Assembly: GCA_965230795.1 (NCBI GenBank)
Contig: OZ246020.1
Location: 1 to 64,000, forward strand
DNA from: PZPK01 sp965230795
Lineage (GTDB): Bacteria; Pseudomonadota; Gammaproteobacteria; Pseudomonadales; Oleiphilaceae
Length of the DNA stretch: 64,000 nucleotides
Reading direction: 5' to 3'
Below are positions 44,601 through 51,698 of the stretch, in pieces; position 1 is the stretch's first letter, and every line of letters begins with the position of its first letter. Below the pieces are notes generated by a model, which ran no database searches, was not told the DNA's origin, and saw only the letters and a list, made by a program, of their open reading frames with translations. The translations under genes were made by a program, and so were the position numbers.

Positions 44601-46718
44601 GCCATCGTTGTCATCATCGTCATCCGCGACATCACCGATGCCATCGTTGTCGTTATCGTTGGTTTCATCCGGATCATCGGGGAAAGCATCATCTGCGTTT
44701 AGCGTACCGTCACCGTCACGATCCTTGTCACAGGCATCGCCTCGACCATCACCGTCTGAATCCGTCTGCGGATCACCGGGGTTATAGGTAACCGGACAGT
44801 TATCCACGGCATTATCGATACCATCACCGTCGGAATCGAACTGTACTTCCGGGTCCAGCGGATCTTCATCCACGTTATCCAGTACACCATCACCGTCAGT
44901 ATCACGTTTCAGTGGATTGGTACCGTCCTGCTCTTCCTGGGCATCGCTGACGCCGTCACCATCATCGTCGTCATCTGCGTTATTGCCGATGCCGTCACGG
45001 TCGGTATCCCGGGATTCAAAAGGATTGCGAGGAAAGCGATCATCGGCGTTATCAACACCATCGCCATCAATGTCGGTATCCGCATTGTCGCCAATACTGT
45101 CGCCATCAGAATCTTTCTGCTCTGAGGCATCTTCCGGGAAGGCATCATTGATATCGAGTACACCATCGTTGTCATCGTCATCATCAGGAGCCTGACCACC
45201 CTGGTTGGCCAAGCCATCACCATCAGTGTCTTCATAAGCCTCAGCGGGCACGGTGTCGTCACTGTCGTCCGTATCCTGTCCTAGAGGCCAACCGTCATTG
45301 TCCTGGTCTTCCGCATTTTGGCGAGTCGCATCAAACGGGAAGTCATCGTTCTGGTCGGGTGTACCATCATTGTCATCATCGGGATCGGCATTGTTGCCAA
45401 TACCATCATTGTCATTGTCTTTTTGCTCAGAGGCATCCAGCGGGAAGGCATCGTCGCCATCATCGACGCCGTCATTATCATCATCGCCATCGGCATTGTT
45501 ACCAATACCATCGCCGTCGGTATCCGTGGTCTCGCTGTCATCTTCAGGGAAGGCATCACGATCGTTGGGTACACCGTCGTCATCCAGATCCGGATCTTTC
45601 TTAGCCGGTTTCAGCTCCACTTCTTCTTCGGTATCAATTTCGGTATTGATGTCATCGTTACCCAGATCACTCTTCTCAGAGTCGACGATCTCTTTCATCT
45701 GGCCAACCGTACGGCCCTGCGGATCGTTGGGAATAGGTAGGGACGCGGGATCCTGATCCAGCAACTGCAGGGCTGCGCCCGCGGTTTCCGAGTCACTGTC
45801 GTAAATCTCGCTGGTTTCGCCATCGACTTCACCATCAATGGCACCGTCCGCCAGGTCATCCGACATGGCTTTCAGAACAGAGTTGGGGTTATCCGCTCCC
45901 GTGGCATCATTAATCTGATTCACCACCGCGGTCACCGCCTCAACGGCCGCTCGATAGGATGCTGCCTGCTCCTGTTCTTCGGCTTCATCGGTGGTGTCAT
46001 CAATCAGGGGAGGGGTATCAAAAATGTCGATATCCTGCTGGATACCAAAGCCCAGCGTGGATTTGACCTGCTCCGCCGCAACGGGCAAGGCAGAGAGGAA
46101 TTCGTCAGTGGTTTTCAGCGTATCGCCGAGCGCGATATCAATGAGATCATCGGTACCATCATCATCAACATCGAAATCCCGGTTATCCAGATGCCAGGGA
46201 TTGGTGTTATCACCGCCGCCATCGTTATCCGCATTCTTGATGGCCAGATCCACTGCCATGGTGGTCAGGGGCGTGGCATAAATCTGCTCACCGCCATCCA
46301 GCAGAGCCTGGGTAATCACCGTGCGCATTTCCGTAATGACAGGGGCCACACCTGTCAGAATATCGGTCGTGTCGTCATCGGATGTAAATTCAAGCAGATA
46401 GGGAGGGTTGAGCGGGAAGGGCAGGGAAAGGCCGGTAATTCGAGCCTGGGCATCGGTCGATCCAGGACTGCCCACCTGCGCGCCTTTGAAATCCTCTGCC
46501 GTCGGATCGATCTCGTACACCGTGACGATTGCATCCACCAGCGGGCCTTTGATCCCGCCGCCCGACAGGTTCTGCGAGGACGGACCATCGCTGCCTCCTC
46601 CGCTGCTACTTCCGCCGCCACTACTTCCACCGAAGCAGGCAGTCAGAATAATGGATGTACAAACTACAAATAAAACGGAGAGAGCGCGTGAACAAACACG
46701 CAATGCGGAGCGGCCCAT
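38679..46718 (-). CDS. Giant acidic lipoprotein with thrombospondin type-3 repeats
   Basis: 2,679 residues. AGAGGA precedes the ATG. The signal peptide ends in a lipobox LTAC with Cys28, followed by a Gly/Ser linker (31-54). An N-terminal domain spans about 55-370 (IKGPLVDAIVTVYEIDP). Thrombospondin type-3 calcium-binding repeats span about 374-1297, in two flavours: DxDxDGxxDxxDNCP...GDACD and DAFPxDxxExxDxDxDG. A roughly 450-residue module A follows (about 1297-1790), a second shorter TSP3 block (about 1793-2005), a homologous second copy of module A (about 2005-2470), and two copies of a C-terminal module of about 95 residues (about 2475-2679) with NGEYFGVQWEEENDFIGFER-type cores. The +2 residue is Phe, consistent with outer-membrane sorting. 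It is likely a surface-anchored, calcium-rigidified adhesin or stalk. No protease, glycosidase or Type 1 secretion signal is seen. It is monocistronic between two terminators. Confidence 0.9.
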   Translation of the reverse strand: MGRSALRVCSRALSVLFVVCTSIILTACFGGSSGGGSSSGGGSDGPSSQNLSGGGIKGPLVDAIVTVYEIDPTAEDFKGAQVGSPGSTDAQARITGLSLPFPLNPPYLLEFTSDDDTTDILTGVAPVITEMRTVITQALLDGGEQIYATPLTTMAVDLAIKNADNDGGGDNTNPWHLDNRDFDVDDDGTDDLIDIALGDTLKTTDEFLSALPVAAEQVKSTLGFGIQQDIDIFDTPPLIDDTTDEAEEQEQAASYRAAVEAVTAVVNQINDATGADNPNSVLKAMSDDLADGAIDGEVDGETSEIYDSDSETAGAALQLLDQDPASLPIPNDPQGRTVGQMKEIVDSEKSDLGNDDINTEIDTEEEVELKPAKKDPDLDDDGVPNDRDAFPEDDSETTDTDGDGIGNNADGDDDNDGVDDGDDAFPLDASEQKDNDNDGIGNNADPDDDNDGTPDQNDDFPFDATRQNAEDQDNDGWPLGQDTDDSDDTVPAEAYEDTDGDGLANQGGQAPDDDDDNDGVLDINDAFPEDASEQKDSDGDSIGDNADTDIDGDGVDNADDRFPRNPFESRDTDRDGIGNNADDDDDGDGVSDAQEEQDGTNPLKRDTDGDGVLDNVDEDPLDPEVQFDSDGDGIDNAVDNCPVTYNPGDPQTDSDGDGRGDACDKDRDGDGTLNADDAFPDDPDETNDNDNDGIGDVADDDDDNDGVLDDDDFAPNDAAETTDTDGDGVGDNSDDDIDGDGTPNDQDDFPRDATRQTAEDQDNDGWPVGQDSDDSDDTVPAEDYVDTDGDGLADSGGLAPDADDDNDGVLDGNDAFPLDATEQKDTDNDGTGNNEDTDDDNDGTPDAQDRFPLNAAEDTDTDNDGIGNNTDTDDDNDGVSDTNEGIRGTDPLVKDTDGDGRSDGADNCPVIANPDQLNTDGDAQGNACDTDDDNDTVLDDAPDNCQFVPNLNQDDEDTDGLGDACDSDKDNDGVLNTADNCPLVSNAAQTDDNGNGIGDDCEQNSDGDTLIDELDNCPNVDNQDQLNTDGDAFGDACDNDDDNDGLSDVEESEGETDPLLADTDGDGTDDKFDVFPLDPNESRDPDEDGVGSNADNCPATPNEDQNDLDEDGTGDACDDDRDGDGLSNDAEETLGTNPDLADTDEDTIGDATDNCPLDSNTNQNDLDEDGTGDTCDADRDGDGVDNGEDAFPDDASETANSDEDSLGDNADNCPLITNEDQNDLDEDGTGDACDDDRDGDGVSNSEEEAQGTDPDLVDTDEDGSNDDIDNCPTIPNADQADGNGNGIGDACDELADLAGFWLIERTVTAINNSGDDSFCEAAVNDSEAAVINIMQDGANLDIRFADNGFESEGDLATVNSAAEVTWNFEDGFDEYGASGFEFSVSESWTFNGSPDDAETPTVLTDTAATEVDTFFDEEDQSGTQLASCGTTYTATMTRIDQVDASTVVDAQGTDGGFGFADAWSDYNEDTGNEIFEFEYGVINDTGETFYIWDDTVPGWVEDTDTHPIYMLDANGWMSLNDVVQLNGVPGETADFVRVAGETIYSTFRLKTFTANINGKRFENFANEEFVEQSADPEGSFSDADAKAVAIELENVTNSYVIPCDIDDWNYSDLGLACVNAYIPDWSNYPDFSQSDLATSLSDALHGESASSSETDKGLWIGRGYEGSQIYAFLTGADTSGAAGTSGTVSFTMHNFDGQDYTVMPIQDGGVPVTADWSIEDAEGSGENVLHFTIPDFLFQEFDIEWREEPQVIMAVVDGFLRFGGYQPAGDIRYIQALNVPALDDLIAGFDYTRPDFDSDGVPDDEDNCPVDANPNQEDADENGIGDACDQGPDGDGDGVTDAEDNCPAISNPNQENLDGDAFGDVCDDDIDGDGTPNETDDCPYDETNQCGGDSDGDGWTDDVDNCPAVFNDDQSNIDGDQFGDACDDDIDGDGIPNESDDCPLDDTNQCGGQGSADSDSDGFPDDEDAFPNDASEQNDADGDGVGDNSDSCPYTSDATCADPGVDMAGVYVIDWTASGQEYDEDSESCVSITETSGTELVQIEQIGNQVILRGEDRDGGWEDLGTVDSEGDFTFSNQDEESSFTITGTFVAASTFNATFTEEENGCSETGNATFTPGADTFEVNTGPLAWFESDSDVNGSTGQESVFFEYGVISDGGPETFHEFNPASQAWDEIDEDELEYFITQANGVETPVLDRYQITGYVDSGDTAIVNPLEQDGTTPSDLAEIHVELLEFDVNGKPMLPFLGGQFDRGLTRDDAFGTGAAVYFGTVTEQVSTYAFWCDDDWNPYVEANYNCANIVATDWQDLDEDGQSDPVAATALNDLIYTPSEYDSGSITSGGMWVGEGWDSGGSFNVNLFLLSDDGTTTGANPTAIVAKFYDSAQDYWGDKIEIDEIDFNVANVGGIDLIEWTVPDVTAKITDLDPYERTPFIFVESTLDSTSLVRRGERLVADTVEQVILFNATARSQIEAAFSTLPGIFVNSSESVLFAMLPNGEYFGVQWEEENDFIGFERGGYQLEGNELYAYTVINNDGEALFCNESANTQCNDLMFDVDVSSSSLTFDPGGLEEFALDREALTSSGIVGAWRIEENNVLLMFLPGGEYFAVQSEEENDFVGFERGTYSLAGDTLTVTVDQNHDGEALICNDAGDSCAAQGLPISLSDDELVVDPGGDNVLFHRAL

Positions 46719-46944
46719 AACATTCCTCTAGCAACTAGCTGGTTCTAATTCTTTTGGAAATTCCCTGTTCATCCGCCTCGGATCACACCCGAAAAACACG
46801 GACGACAGCTAGAAAAGATAGACGACCGTCACAAAGCGTCCAGTGGAATGTATGAATTATTTTTGACTATTTGTTACTGAAAACCAGAAGGAGTCTGGAA
46901 TGCTCCTATAAACCTTTAAAACCATGTGGTTTTTTTGATGTTAA

Positions 46945-46993
46945 ACACACATCTCAAATATGTGTGTGAGCGCCACTCTGAATAGGTGGCGCT
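46945..46993 (-). terminator. Two tandem hairpins downstream of the AsmA-like gene
   Basis: On the minus strand, AGCGCCAC/GTGGCGCT (46969-46993) is met first, then ACACACAT/ATGTGTGT (46945-46967), both perfect 8-bp stems starting 12 bp after the stop of the AsmA-like gene. No long T-run follows the first; TTTAACATC follows the second. The remaining 226 bp to the giant lipoprotein ATG must hold that gene's promoter; I see no convincing box. Confidence 0.55.
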
Positions 46994-47004
46994 GGAATAG
47001 TGGC

Positions 47005-47793
47005 TCAAAAATTGTGGCCGAGCTTGTCCATAATGCCTTTTACCTTTTCATTGTCCTTGAGTTCTTCGGACAATTTTTCTTTGGCTTTGTCTATAGCCTT
47101 GGTTTTCAGGCGCTCCTGTTGCTTCTTCGCCGCCTGCCTCGCCACGTTACGCAACATGACTTCTGCGATAGTGGCGCCTAGCTCGGCGGGTGGTAAACCA
47201 TTGCTTCCGCCTATGGCTGTTGCGGTAAAGGTGGGCAGGGACTCGTCATAAACCTTCTGACCAAGTGCAGAAAGATCCAGTGTCAGGCCGGTATCCTCGA
47301 TAGTAATCTTCTTGACGGAAATACGCAGATCACTGCTTTCTTGCGTACCCGTCTGCTCTCCCTCAGCACTCTGTTTCGCCGAGTCCTGAGATTGTTTGAA
47401 GCGCTGCAACTGATCCAGCAGCACATTTACATTACCTTTGCCCTGGGCATTGACTTCATAGCGCGTTGCCGCCGCTGCAACGAGAATTTCTTCAATAATG
47501 ATATGTTCCGCACTCATGTTCTCGGTATCGAGATCCAGGCGCACCGTATCAAAGCCCAGCAAGGTGTTTTGGCTAAAACCCTCGGGGTTGGCAATCGAGA
47601 ATCCTTGCAGTTCGCCGAAGCCGTCAAACAGTTTCAGCGTCACCTGATTCAAACGCACCGGCACATTCAGGATTCGGGAACCTTGATACTCCACCTGATC
47701 CTTGACGATGCGATCAAGGTTGTTCATCAACCAGTAGGACACTCCACCGAGAACCGCCACCACAACCAACAACACAACAAACGCTTTCTTCAT
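47005..47793 (-). CDS. AsmA-like membrane-anchored protein
   Basis: 262 residues. An N-terminal signal anchor (KKAFVVLLVVVAVLGGVSYW, about 2-21) leads into a beta-rich segment: LNQVTLKLFDGFGELQGFSI and NPEGFSQNTLLGFDTVRLDL, the pattern of AsmA/DUF748-type proteins of the bacterial lipid-transport superfamily. The C-terminal 70 residues are a highly charged helix (QAAKKQQERLKTKAIDKAKE). It is probably anchored in the inner membrane and extends into the periplasm. It lies 58 bp downstream of polA on the same strand. Confidence 0.8.
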   Translation of the reverse strand: MKKAFVVLLVVVAVLGGVSYWLMNNLDRIVKDQVEYQGSRILNVPVRLNQVTLKLFDGFGELQGFSIANPEGFSQNTLLGFDTVRLDLDTENMSAEHIIIEEILVAAAATRYEVNAQGKGNVNVLLDQLQRFKQSQDSAKQSAEGEQTGTQESSDLRISVKKITIEDTGLTLDLSALGQKVYDESLPTFTATAIGGSNGLPPAELGATIAEVMLRNVARQAAKKQQERLKTKAIDKAKEKLSEELKDNEKVKGIMDKLGHNF

Positions 47794-47851
47794 GATCTGT
47801 TTCCTTTTTTATTTAATGTAAGACCCTAAACGGCAAGATGGCTTCGGCTGG

Positions 47852-50557
47852 CTAATGCGCTTCATCCCAGCTGTCACCCATGCCGGCATCCACGATCAAG
47901 GGGACGTCCAGATCCGCCGCGGCCATCATGGTATCGCCCAACTGCCGGGCAACCGCTTCGGCCTGGTCTGCCTTCACTTCAACAATCAATTCATCATGCA
48001 CCTGCATAATCATCTGAGCATCCACTGAGTCCGAGGCCAGCCAGGCATCGACTTTTAACATGGCGCGCTTGATGATGTCTGCTGCGGTTCCCTGCATGGG
48101 TGCATTGATAGCGGTACGTTCTGCAGCCTGCTGCAACATCTTGTTGCGCGCATTGATGTCCGGCAGATACAAGCGGCGACCAAATACGGTTTCGACGAAG
48201 CCGTCATCGTGGGCCTGGGCACGAATGCGATCCATGTAGTCCAGGACTCCGGGATAGCGCTCAAAGTAACGATCAATATAGGCCTGCGCCTCGCCTCGTT
48301 CGACTTTGATCTGACGTGCCAGACCAAACGCCGACATGCCATAGATCAAACCAAAGTTGATGGCCTTGGCTTTGCGGCGCTGCTCGTCATTGACCTCATC
48401 GACAGCCACATCAAACACTTCCGCCGCCGTCGCTTTGTGCACATCCGCCCCTTCGGCAAAGGCCTTCAGCAGGCCTTTATCCTGGGACAGATGCGCCATG
48501 ATGCGCAATTCTATCTGGGAGTAGTCAGCGGCAATCAACTTGTAACCCGGTTCTGCGATGAAGGCCTGGCGAATACGGCGGCCTTCTTCGGTACGAATCG
48601 GAATATTCTGCAGGTTGGGATCGCTGGATGAGAGACGCCCGGTGGCCGTAACCGCCTGATGATAGGAGGTGTGGATGCGCCCACTGGAGGGATTAATCAA
48701 CTGCGGCAGTTTGTCTGTGTAAGTAGACTTGAGCTTGGCCAAACTGCGATGTTCCAGAATCAGTTTTGGCAGCGGATAATCCAGCGCCAATTCCTGCAAC
48801 ACCGGTTCCGCTGTTGAGGGCTGACCCTTGGGTGTCTTTTTGATCACGGGCAAACCCAGTTTCTCGAAGAAGATTGCCTGCAACTGTTTGGGGGAACCAA
48901 GATTAAATTCTTCACCGGCAATGTCGTAGGCTTCTTTTTCCAGCTCAACAATGCGGGCGGCCAGTTCCTGACTTTGCTTGCCAAGCAGATGGGCATCCAC
49001 TTTCGCACCACGCCGCTCCATCCGCGACAGGACCGGCACCAGAGGCTTGTCGATCTCTTCATAGACCTGCAGCAAGCGCCCCTCTTGCTCCAATCGAGGA
49101 TATAAGACCTGATGCAGTTGCAAGGTGATATCGGCATCTTCCGCCGCATAGGGCGCAGCCTGTTCCAGAGCAATCTGATTGAAGGTAAGCTGCTTAGCGC
49201 CCTTGCCGGCAATGTCTTCAAAATGGATGGTTTGCCGATTGAGGTATTTCTCGGCAAGGCTGTCCATATCATGCCGCGTCTCGGTGGAGTTCAGGACATA
49301 AGACTCCACCATGGTGTCATGGGCAATGCCCTGAAGAGCGATGCCGTGATTCACCAGCACATTCTTGTCGTACTTCAGGTTTTGCCCCACCTTCTTGATG
49401 CCCGGATCTTCCAGAATGGGCTTCAGTTGCGCGAGCACCCAGTCCTGATCCAGTTGTTCCGGCGCATCCAGATAATCATGGCCAAAAGGTATGTAAGCCG
49501 CTTCTCCCGGCTCACAGGCGATGGAGACCCCGACCACACGCGCTTCCATGTAATTGAGGCTTGTTGTTTCTGTATCGAAGGCAATCAGATCGGCCTGCCT
49601 GATCTTGTTGATCCAGCTCTCGAAGGCCTCTTTATCCAGCACTGTCTGGTAATCCGTTTCGGGATCATCGAGTTTGACCGGTTCATCCTCCGGCGTCTGC
49701 TCCAGCTCCCGAATCCAGGTTTTGAATTCATACTCCTGATACAGGGAAAGCAGAGCGTCATGGTCCGGATCCTGATGTTGAATCTCTCCCAAGTCCTGAG
49801 GCAGGGGCACGTCCGTTTTGATGGTCGCCAACTCATAGGACAGAGGCAAGGTCTCGAGGCTATTTCTCAGATTCTCTCCGATCTTGCCTTTGACTTCGTC
49901 CGCATGTTCGATCACACCCTGCATCGACTCATATTCTTTGAGCCATTTTACTGCGGTTTTCGGACCGCATTTCGGCACGCCCGGGATGTTATCCACCGAG
50001 TCGCCCACCAATGCCAGATAATCGATAATCTGATCAGGCCGCACACCAAACTTTTCTTCAACGCCCTGCTCATCCATGATCACGCCAGTCATGGTGTTGA
50101 TCAGTGTGACGTGCTCGGTCACCAGCTGTGCCATATCCTTATCGCCGGTGGAGATCACCACATCATGCTTTGACTCGGTTGCCTGACGTGCCAGCACACC
50201 GATGACATCATCGGCTTCCACCTCCGGTATGATCAGAAGCGGTAAGCCCATGGCTTCGATAATCTGGTGAATGGGTTCGATCTGGCAACGCAGATCATCG
50301 GGCATGGGCGGTCGGTTGGCCTTGTATTCCGGATACAGATCATGACGGAAATTTTTACCCTTGGCATCAAAGACCACGATCACTTTGGATTCCGGATAAT
50401 CCTGCAACAGCTTGCGGATCATATTGATCACGCCCTTGATGGCGCCGGTCGGCTGCCCCTTGGAGTTATTTAATGGCGGCAGGGCATGATAGGCCCTAAA
50501 AAGATAGGACGAACCATCCACCAGAACGGTGGGGCGTTGAGCTGTTGTTGTATCCAT
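47852..50557 (-). CDS. polA: DNA polymerase I
   Basis: 901 residues from the ATG at 50557, chosen because TVLVDGSSYLFRAYHALPPL follows at once, as in other PolA proteins; an upstream in-frame ATG would add 30 unrelated residues. Domains: 5-prime to 3-prime exonuclease (1-290), an intact 3-prime to 5-prime proofreading domain (LIAFDTETTSLN near 325 retains the DxE pair), and the polymerase with motif A (DYSQIELRIMAH), motif B (RRKAKAINFGLIYGMS) and motif C (QVHDELIVEV). It handles Okazaki fragment processing and repair. It is divergent from the DUF2782 gene and, unlike in E. coli or Pseudomonas, is not next to yihA. Confidence 0.97.
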   Translation of the reverse strand: MDTTTAQRPTVLVDGSSYLFRAYHALPPLNNSKGQPTGAIKGVINMIRKLLQDYPESKVIVVFDAKGKNFRHDLYPEYKANRPPMPDDLRCQIEPIHQIIEAMGLPLLIIPEVEADDVIGVLARQATESKHDVVISTGDKDMAQLVTEHVTLINTMTGVIMDEQGVEEKFGVRPDQIIDYLALVGDSVDNIPGVPKCGPKTAVKWLKEYESMQGVIEHADEVKGKIGENLRNSLETLPLSYELATIKTDVPLPQDLGEIQHQDPDHDALLSLYQEYEFKTWIRELEQTPEDEPVKLDDPETDYQTVLDKEAFESWINKIRQADLIAFDTETTSLNYMEARVVGVSIACEPGEAAYIPFGHDYLDAPEQLDQDWVLAQLKPILEDPGIKKVGQNLKYDKNVLVNHGIALQGIAHDTMVESYVLNSTETRHDMDSLAEKYLNRQTIHFEDIAGKGAKQLTFNQIALEQAAPYAAEDADITLQLHQVLYPRLEQEGRLLQVYEEIDKPLVPVLSRMERRGAKVDAHLLGKQSQELAARIVELEKEAYDIAGEEFNLGSPKQLQAIFFEKLGLPVIKKTPKGQPSTAEPVLQELALDYPLPKLILEHRSLAKLKSTYTDKLPQLINPSSGRIHTSYHQAVTATGRLSSSDPNLQNIPIRTEEGRRIRQAFIAEPGYKLIAADYSQIELRIMAHLSQDKGLLKAFAEGADVHKATAAEVFDVAVDEVNDEQRRKAKAINFGLIYGMSAFGLARQIKVERGEAQAYIDRYFERYPGVLDYMDRIRAQAHDDGFVETVFGRRLYLPDINARNKMLQQAAERTAINAPMQGTAADIIKRAMLKVDAWLASDSVDAQMIMQVHDELIVEVKADQAEAVARQLGDTMMAAADLDVPLIVDAGMGDSWDEAH

Positions 50558-50674
50558 AAGAACGTCTTTCAGGAGTGTCAAATTAGGGTCGCTTAAGAGG
50601 CTTGCTATAGTAGGGAATTTCATGCCAAGCTTAAACTGCTTACACACTTTTGTTTCACTTGATCGGTACCTTGT

Positions 50675-50953
50675 ATGCGTCTTTTCTTCTCTCTGCTAGT
50701 GGTTGTTTTGCTGGCGACCAGTTTCACTGCCCAGGCTGAAGAAGGCCAGTTACCTGTCGAACCCCAGATTACCATTCGTCATGACGACGATAAGACCTTC
50801 TATGAGTATCGCGTTAACGGTATTTTGAAAGAGATCAAAGTGGTACCTTCCATTGGTCCTGCCTATTATCTGGTACCCGCTGATGGTGGTGCCTGGATAC
50901 GCGAAGATCGTTCTCAGGTATTGATTCCTAAATGGGTGCTGTTCGAGTGGTAG
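50675..50953 (+). CDS. DUF2782 domain secreted protein
   Basis: 92 residues with a signal peptide (about 1-21, ending FTAQA). The mature part, EPQITIRHDDDKTFYEYRVN followed by GILKEIKVVPSIGPAYYLVP and IPKWVLFEW, is the DUF2782 signature. The gene is often found beside polA in gammaproteobacteria, as here (divergent, 117 bp apart). The function is unknown. A 7-bp tandem repeat begins 34 bp after its stop. Confidence 0.88.
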   Translation: MRLFFSLLVVVLLATSFTAQAEEGQLPVEPQITIRHDDDKTFYEYRVNGILKEIKVVPSIGPAYYLVPADGGAWIREDRSQVLIPKWVLFEW

Positions 50954-50986
50954 CGATCCGCCGCGATCGCTGAACATGTACGAGCC

Positions 50987-51028
50987 GACTCCCGACTCCC
51001 GACTCCCGACTCCCGACTCCCGACTCCC
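50987..51028. repeat. Tandem repeat, 7-bp unit GACTCCC x6
   Basis: Six perfect copies of GACTCCC lie between the DUF2782 gene and the phasin-like gene. As plus-strand RNA it is C-rich with one G per unit and regularly spaced YC steps. It is the second such microsatellite in the window (see 7721-7760), again just downstream of a plus-strand gene. Confidence 0.95.
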
Positions 51029-51167
51029 GCAAAAGCATCCCCCAAAAACTTGAAACGATACTTAGTATGAACATTCTAATTTTGCGGCGTATCTTCCGTC
51101 TTGAAGACTACGAATCGCAGCACATTTCGTGTTGTAGCGTGAAACGAAAATCAAGAGGAAAGCATCA

Positions 51168-51557
51168 ATGTCAACAATCAAGACATATCAGGAACAAGTT
51201 CAGGAAATCGTTGAGAAAGCAATCAATGCTGTTCAAGAGCAACACAAAGCACTGGCCGAAGCATCTTTCGGTTATGCCGAAAAGCTGTACAAGCTGGACA
51301 CTGTTAAAACCAAGCATGACGAATATGCTGGTCTGGCTTACGACAAAGCACGTGACGTCAACAAGAAAGTTGCTGACTTCGCTTCTGACCTGATTGCCAA
51401 GATCGAAAAAACTGAAGCTCCAGCAGTAAAAACGACTGCCAAGAAAGCGGCAAGCACTGCCAAGAAGAAAACTACAGCAGCAAAAAGCACTGCTACCAAA
51501 GCAGTCAAAAGCACCGCTGCTAAAGCAAAAGCCGCTGCAGAATCAGCAACAGCTTAA
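51168..51557 (+). CDS. Phasin-like protein with histone-H1-like basic tail
   Basis: 129 residues. Residues 1-80 are an amphipathic helical region (YQEQVQEIVEKAINAVQEQH; LAEASFGYAEKLYKLDTVKT) of the kind seen in phasins and granule-associated proteins. Residues 85-129 are almost only Lys, Ala, Thr and Ser (TAKKAASTAKKKTTAAKSTA), like the tails of bacterial histone H1-like proteins and of PhaF, which ties polyhydroxyalkanoate granules to the nucleoid. A granule- or DNA-binding role is plausible but not proven; no pha gene is in the window. GAGGAAAG lies upstream of the ATG. A strong terminator follows. Confidence 0.7.
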   Translation: MSTIKTYQEQVQEIVEKAINAVQEQHKALAEASFGYAEKLYKLDTVKTKHDEYAGLAYDKARDVNKKVADFASDLIAKIEKTEAPAVKTTAKKAASTAKKKTTAAKSTATKAVKSTAAKAKAAAESATA

Positions 51558-51597
51558 TTTCGATTTTTGAATCCAAGGATTCAGTTTGTGGGGAGGC

Positions 51598-51672
51598 GCT
51601 GTTAGTTTTGCCGAACAGCTAAACCCGCTAACAGCCCCCGCAATACCCGCCTTTATGGCGGGTATTTTTTTT
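51598..51672 (+). terminator. Terminator after the phasin-like gene, with an upstream stem
   Basis: AATACCCGCC, loop TTTAT, GGCGGGTATT and a T8 run (51642-51672) make a strong intrinsic terminator. Just before it, GCTGTTAG (51598-51605) and CTAACAGC (51628-51635) form a second stem, so the 3-prime untranslated end is highly folded. Confidence 0.92.
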
Positions 51673-51698
51673 ACCTGTCGTTTTACCGTTTAGGCTGG

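Noticed and set aside
46918..46933. AAAACCA-TG-TGGTTTT followed by T residues, as an intrinsic terminator
   Set aside because: A two-base loop is too small for a stable hairpin, and the position, between the tandem hairpins and the giant-gene promoter, does not need a further stop.
49112..50173. A 353-codon open frame on the plus strand opposite polA
   Set aside because: It is antisense to conserved PolA exonuclease and proofreading sequence, has no family resemblance, and starts without a ribosome site.
51067..51393. An alternative 108-codon plus-strand frame overlapping the phasin-like gene
   Set aside because: The overlapping frame 51168-51557 has a Shine-Dalgarno, regular amphipathic helices and a terminator after it, while this frame has none of these.
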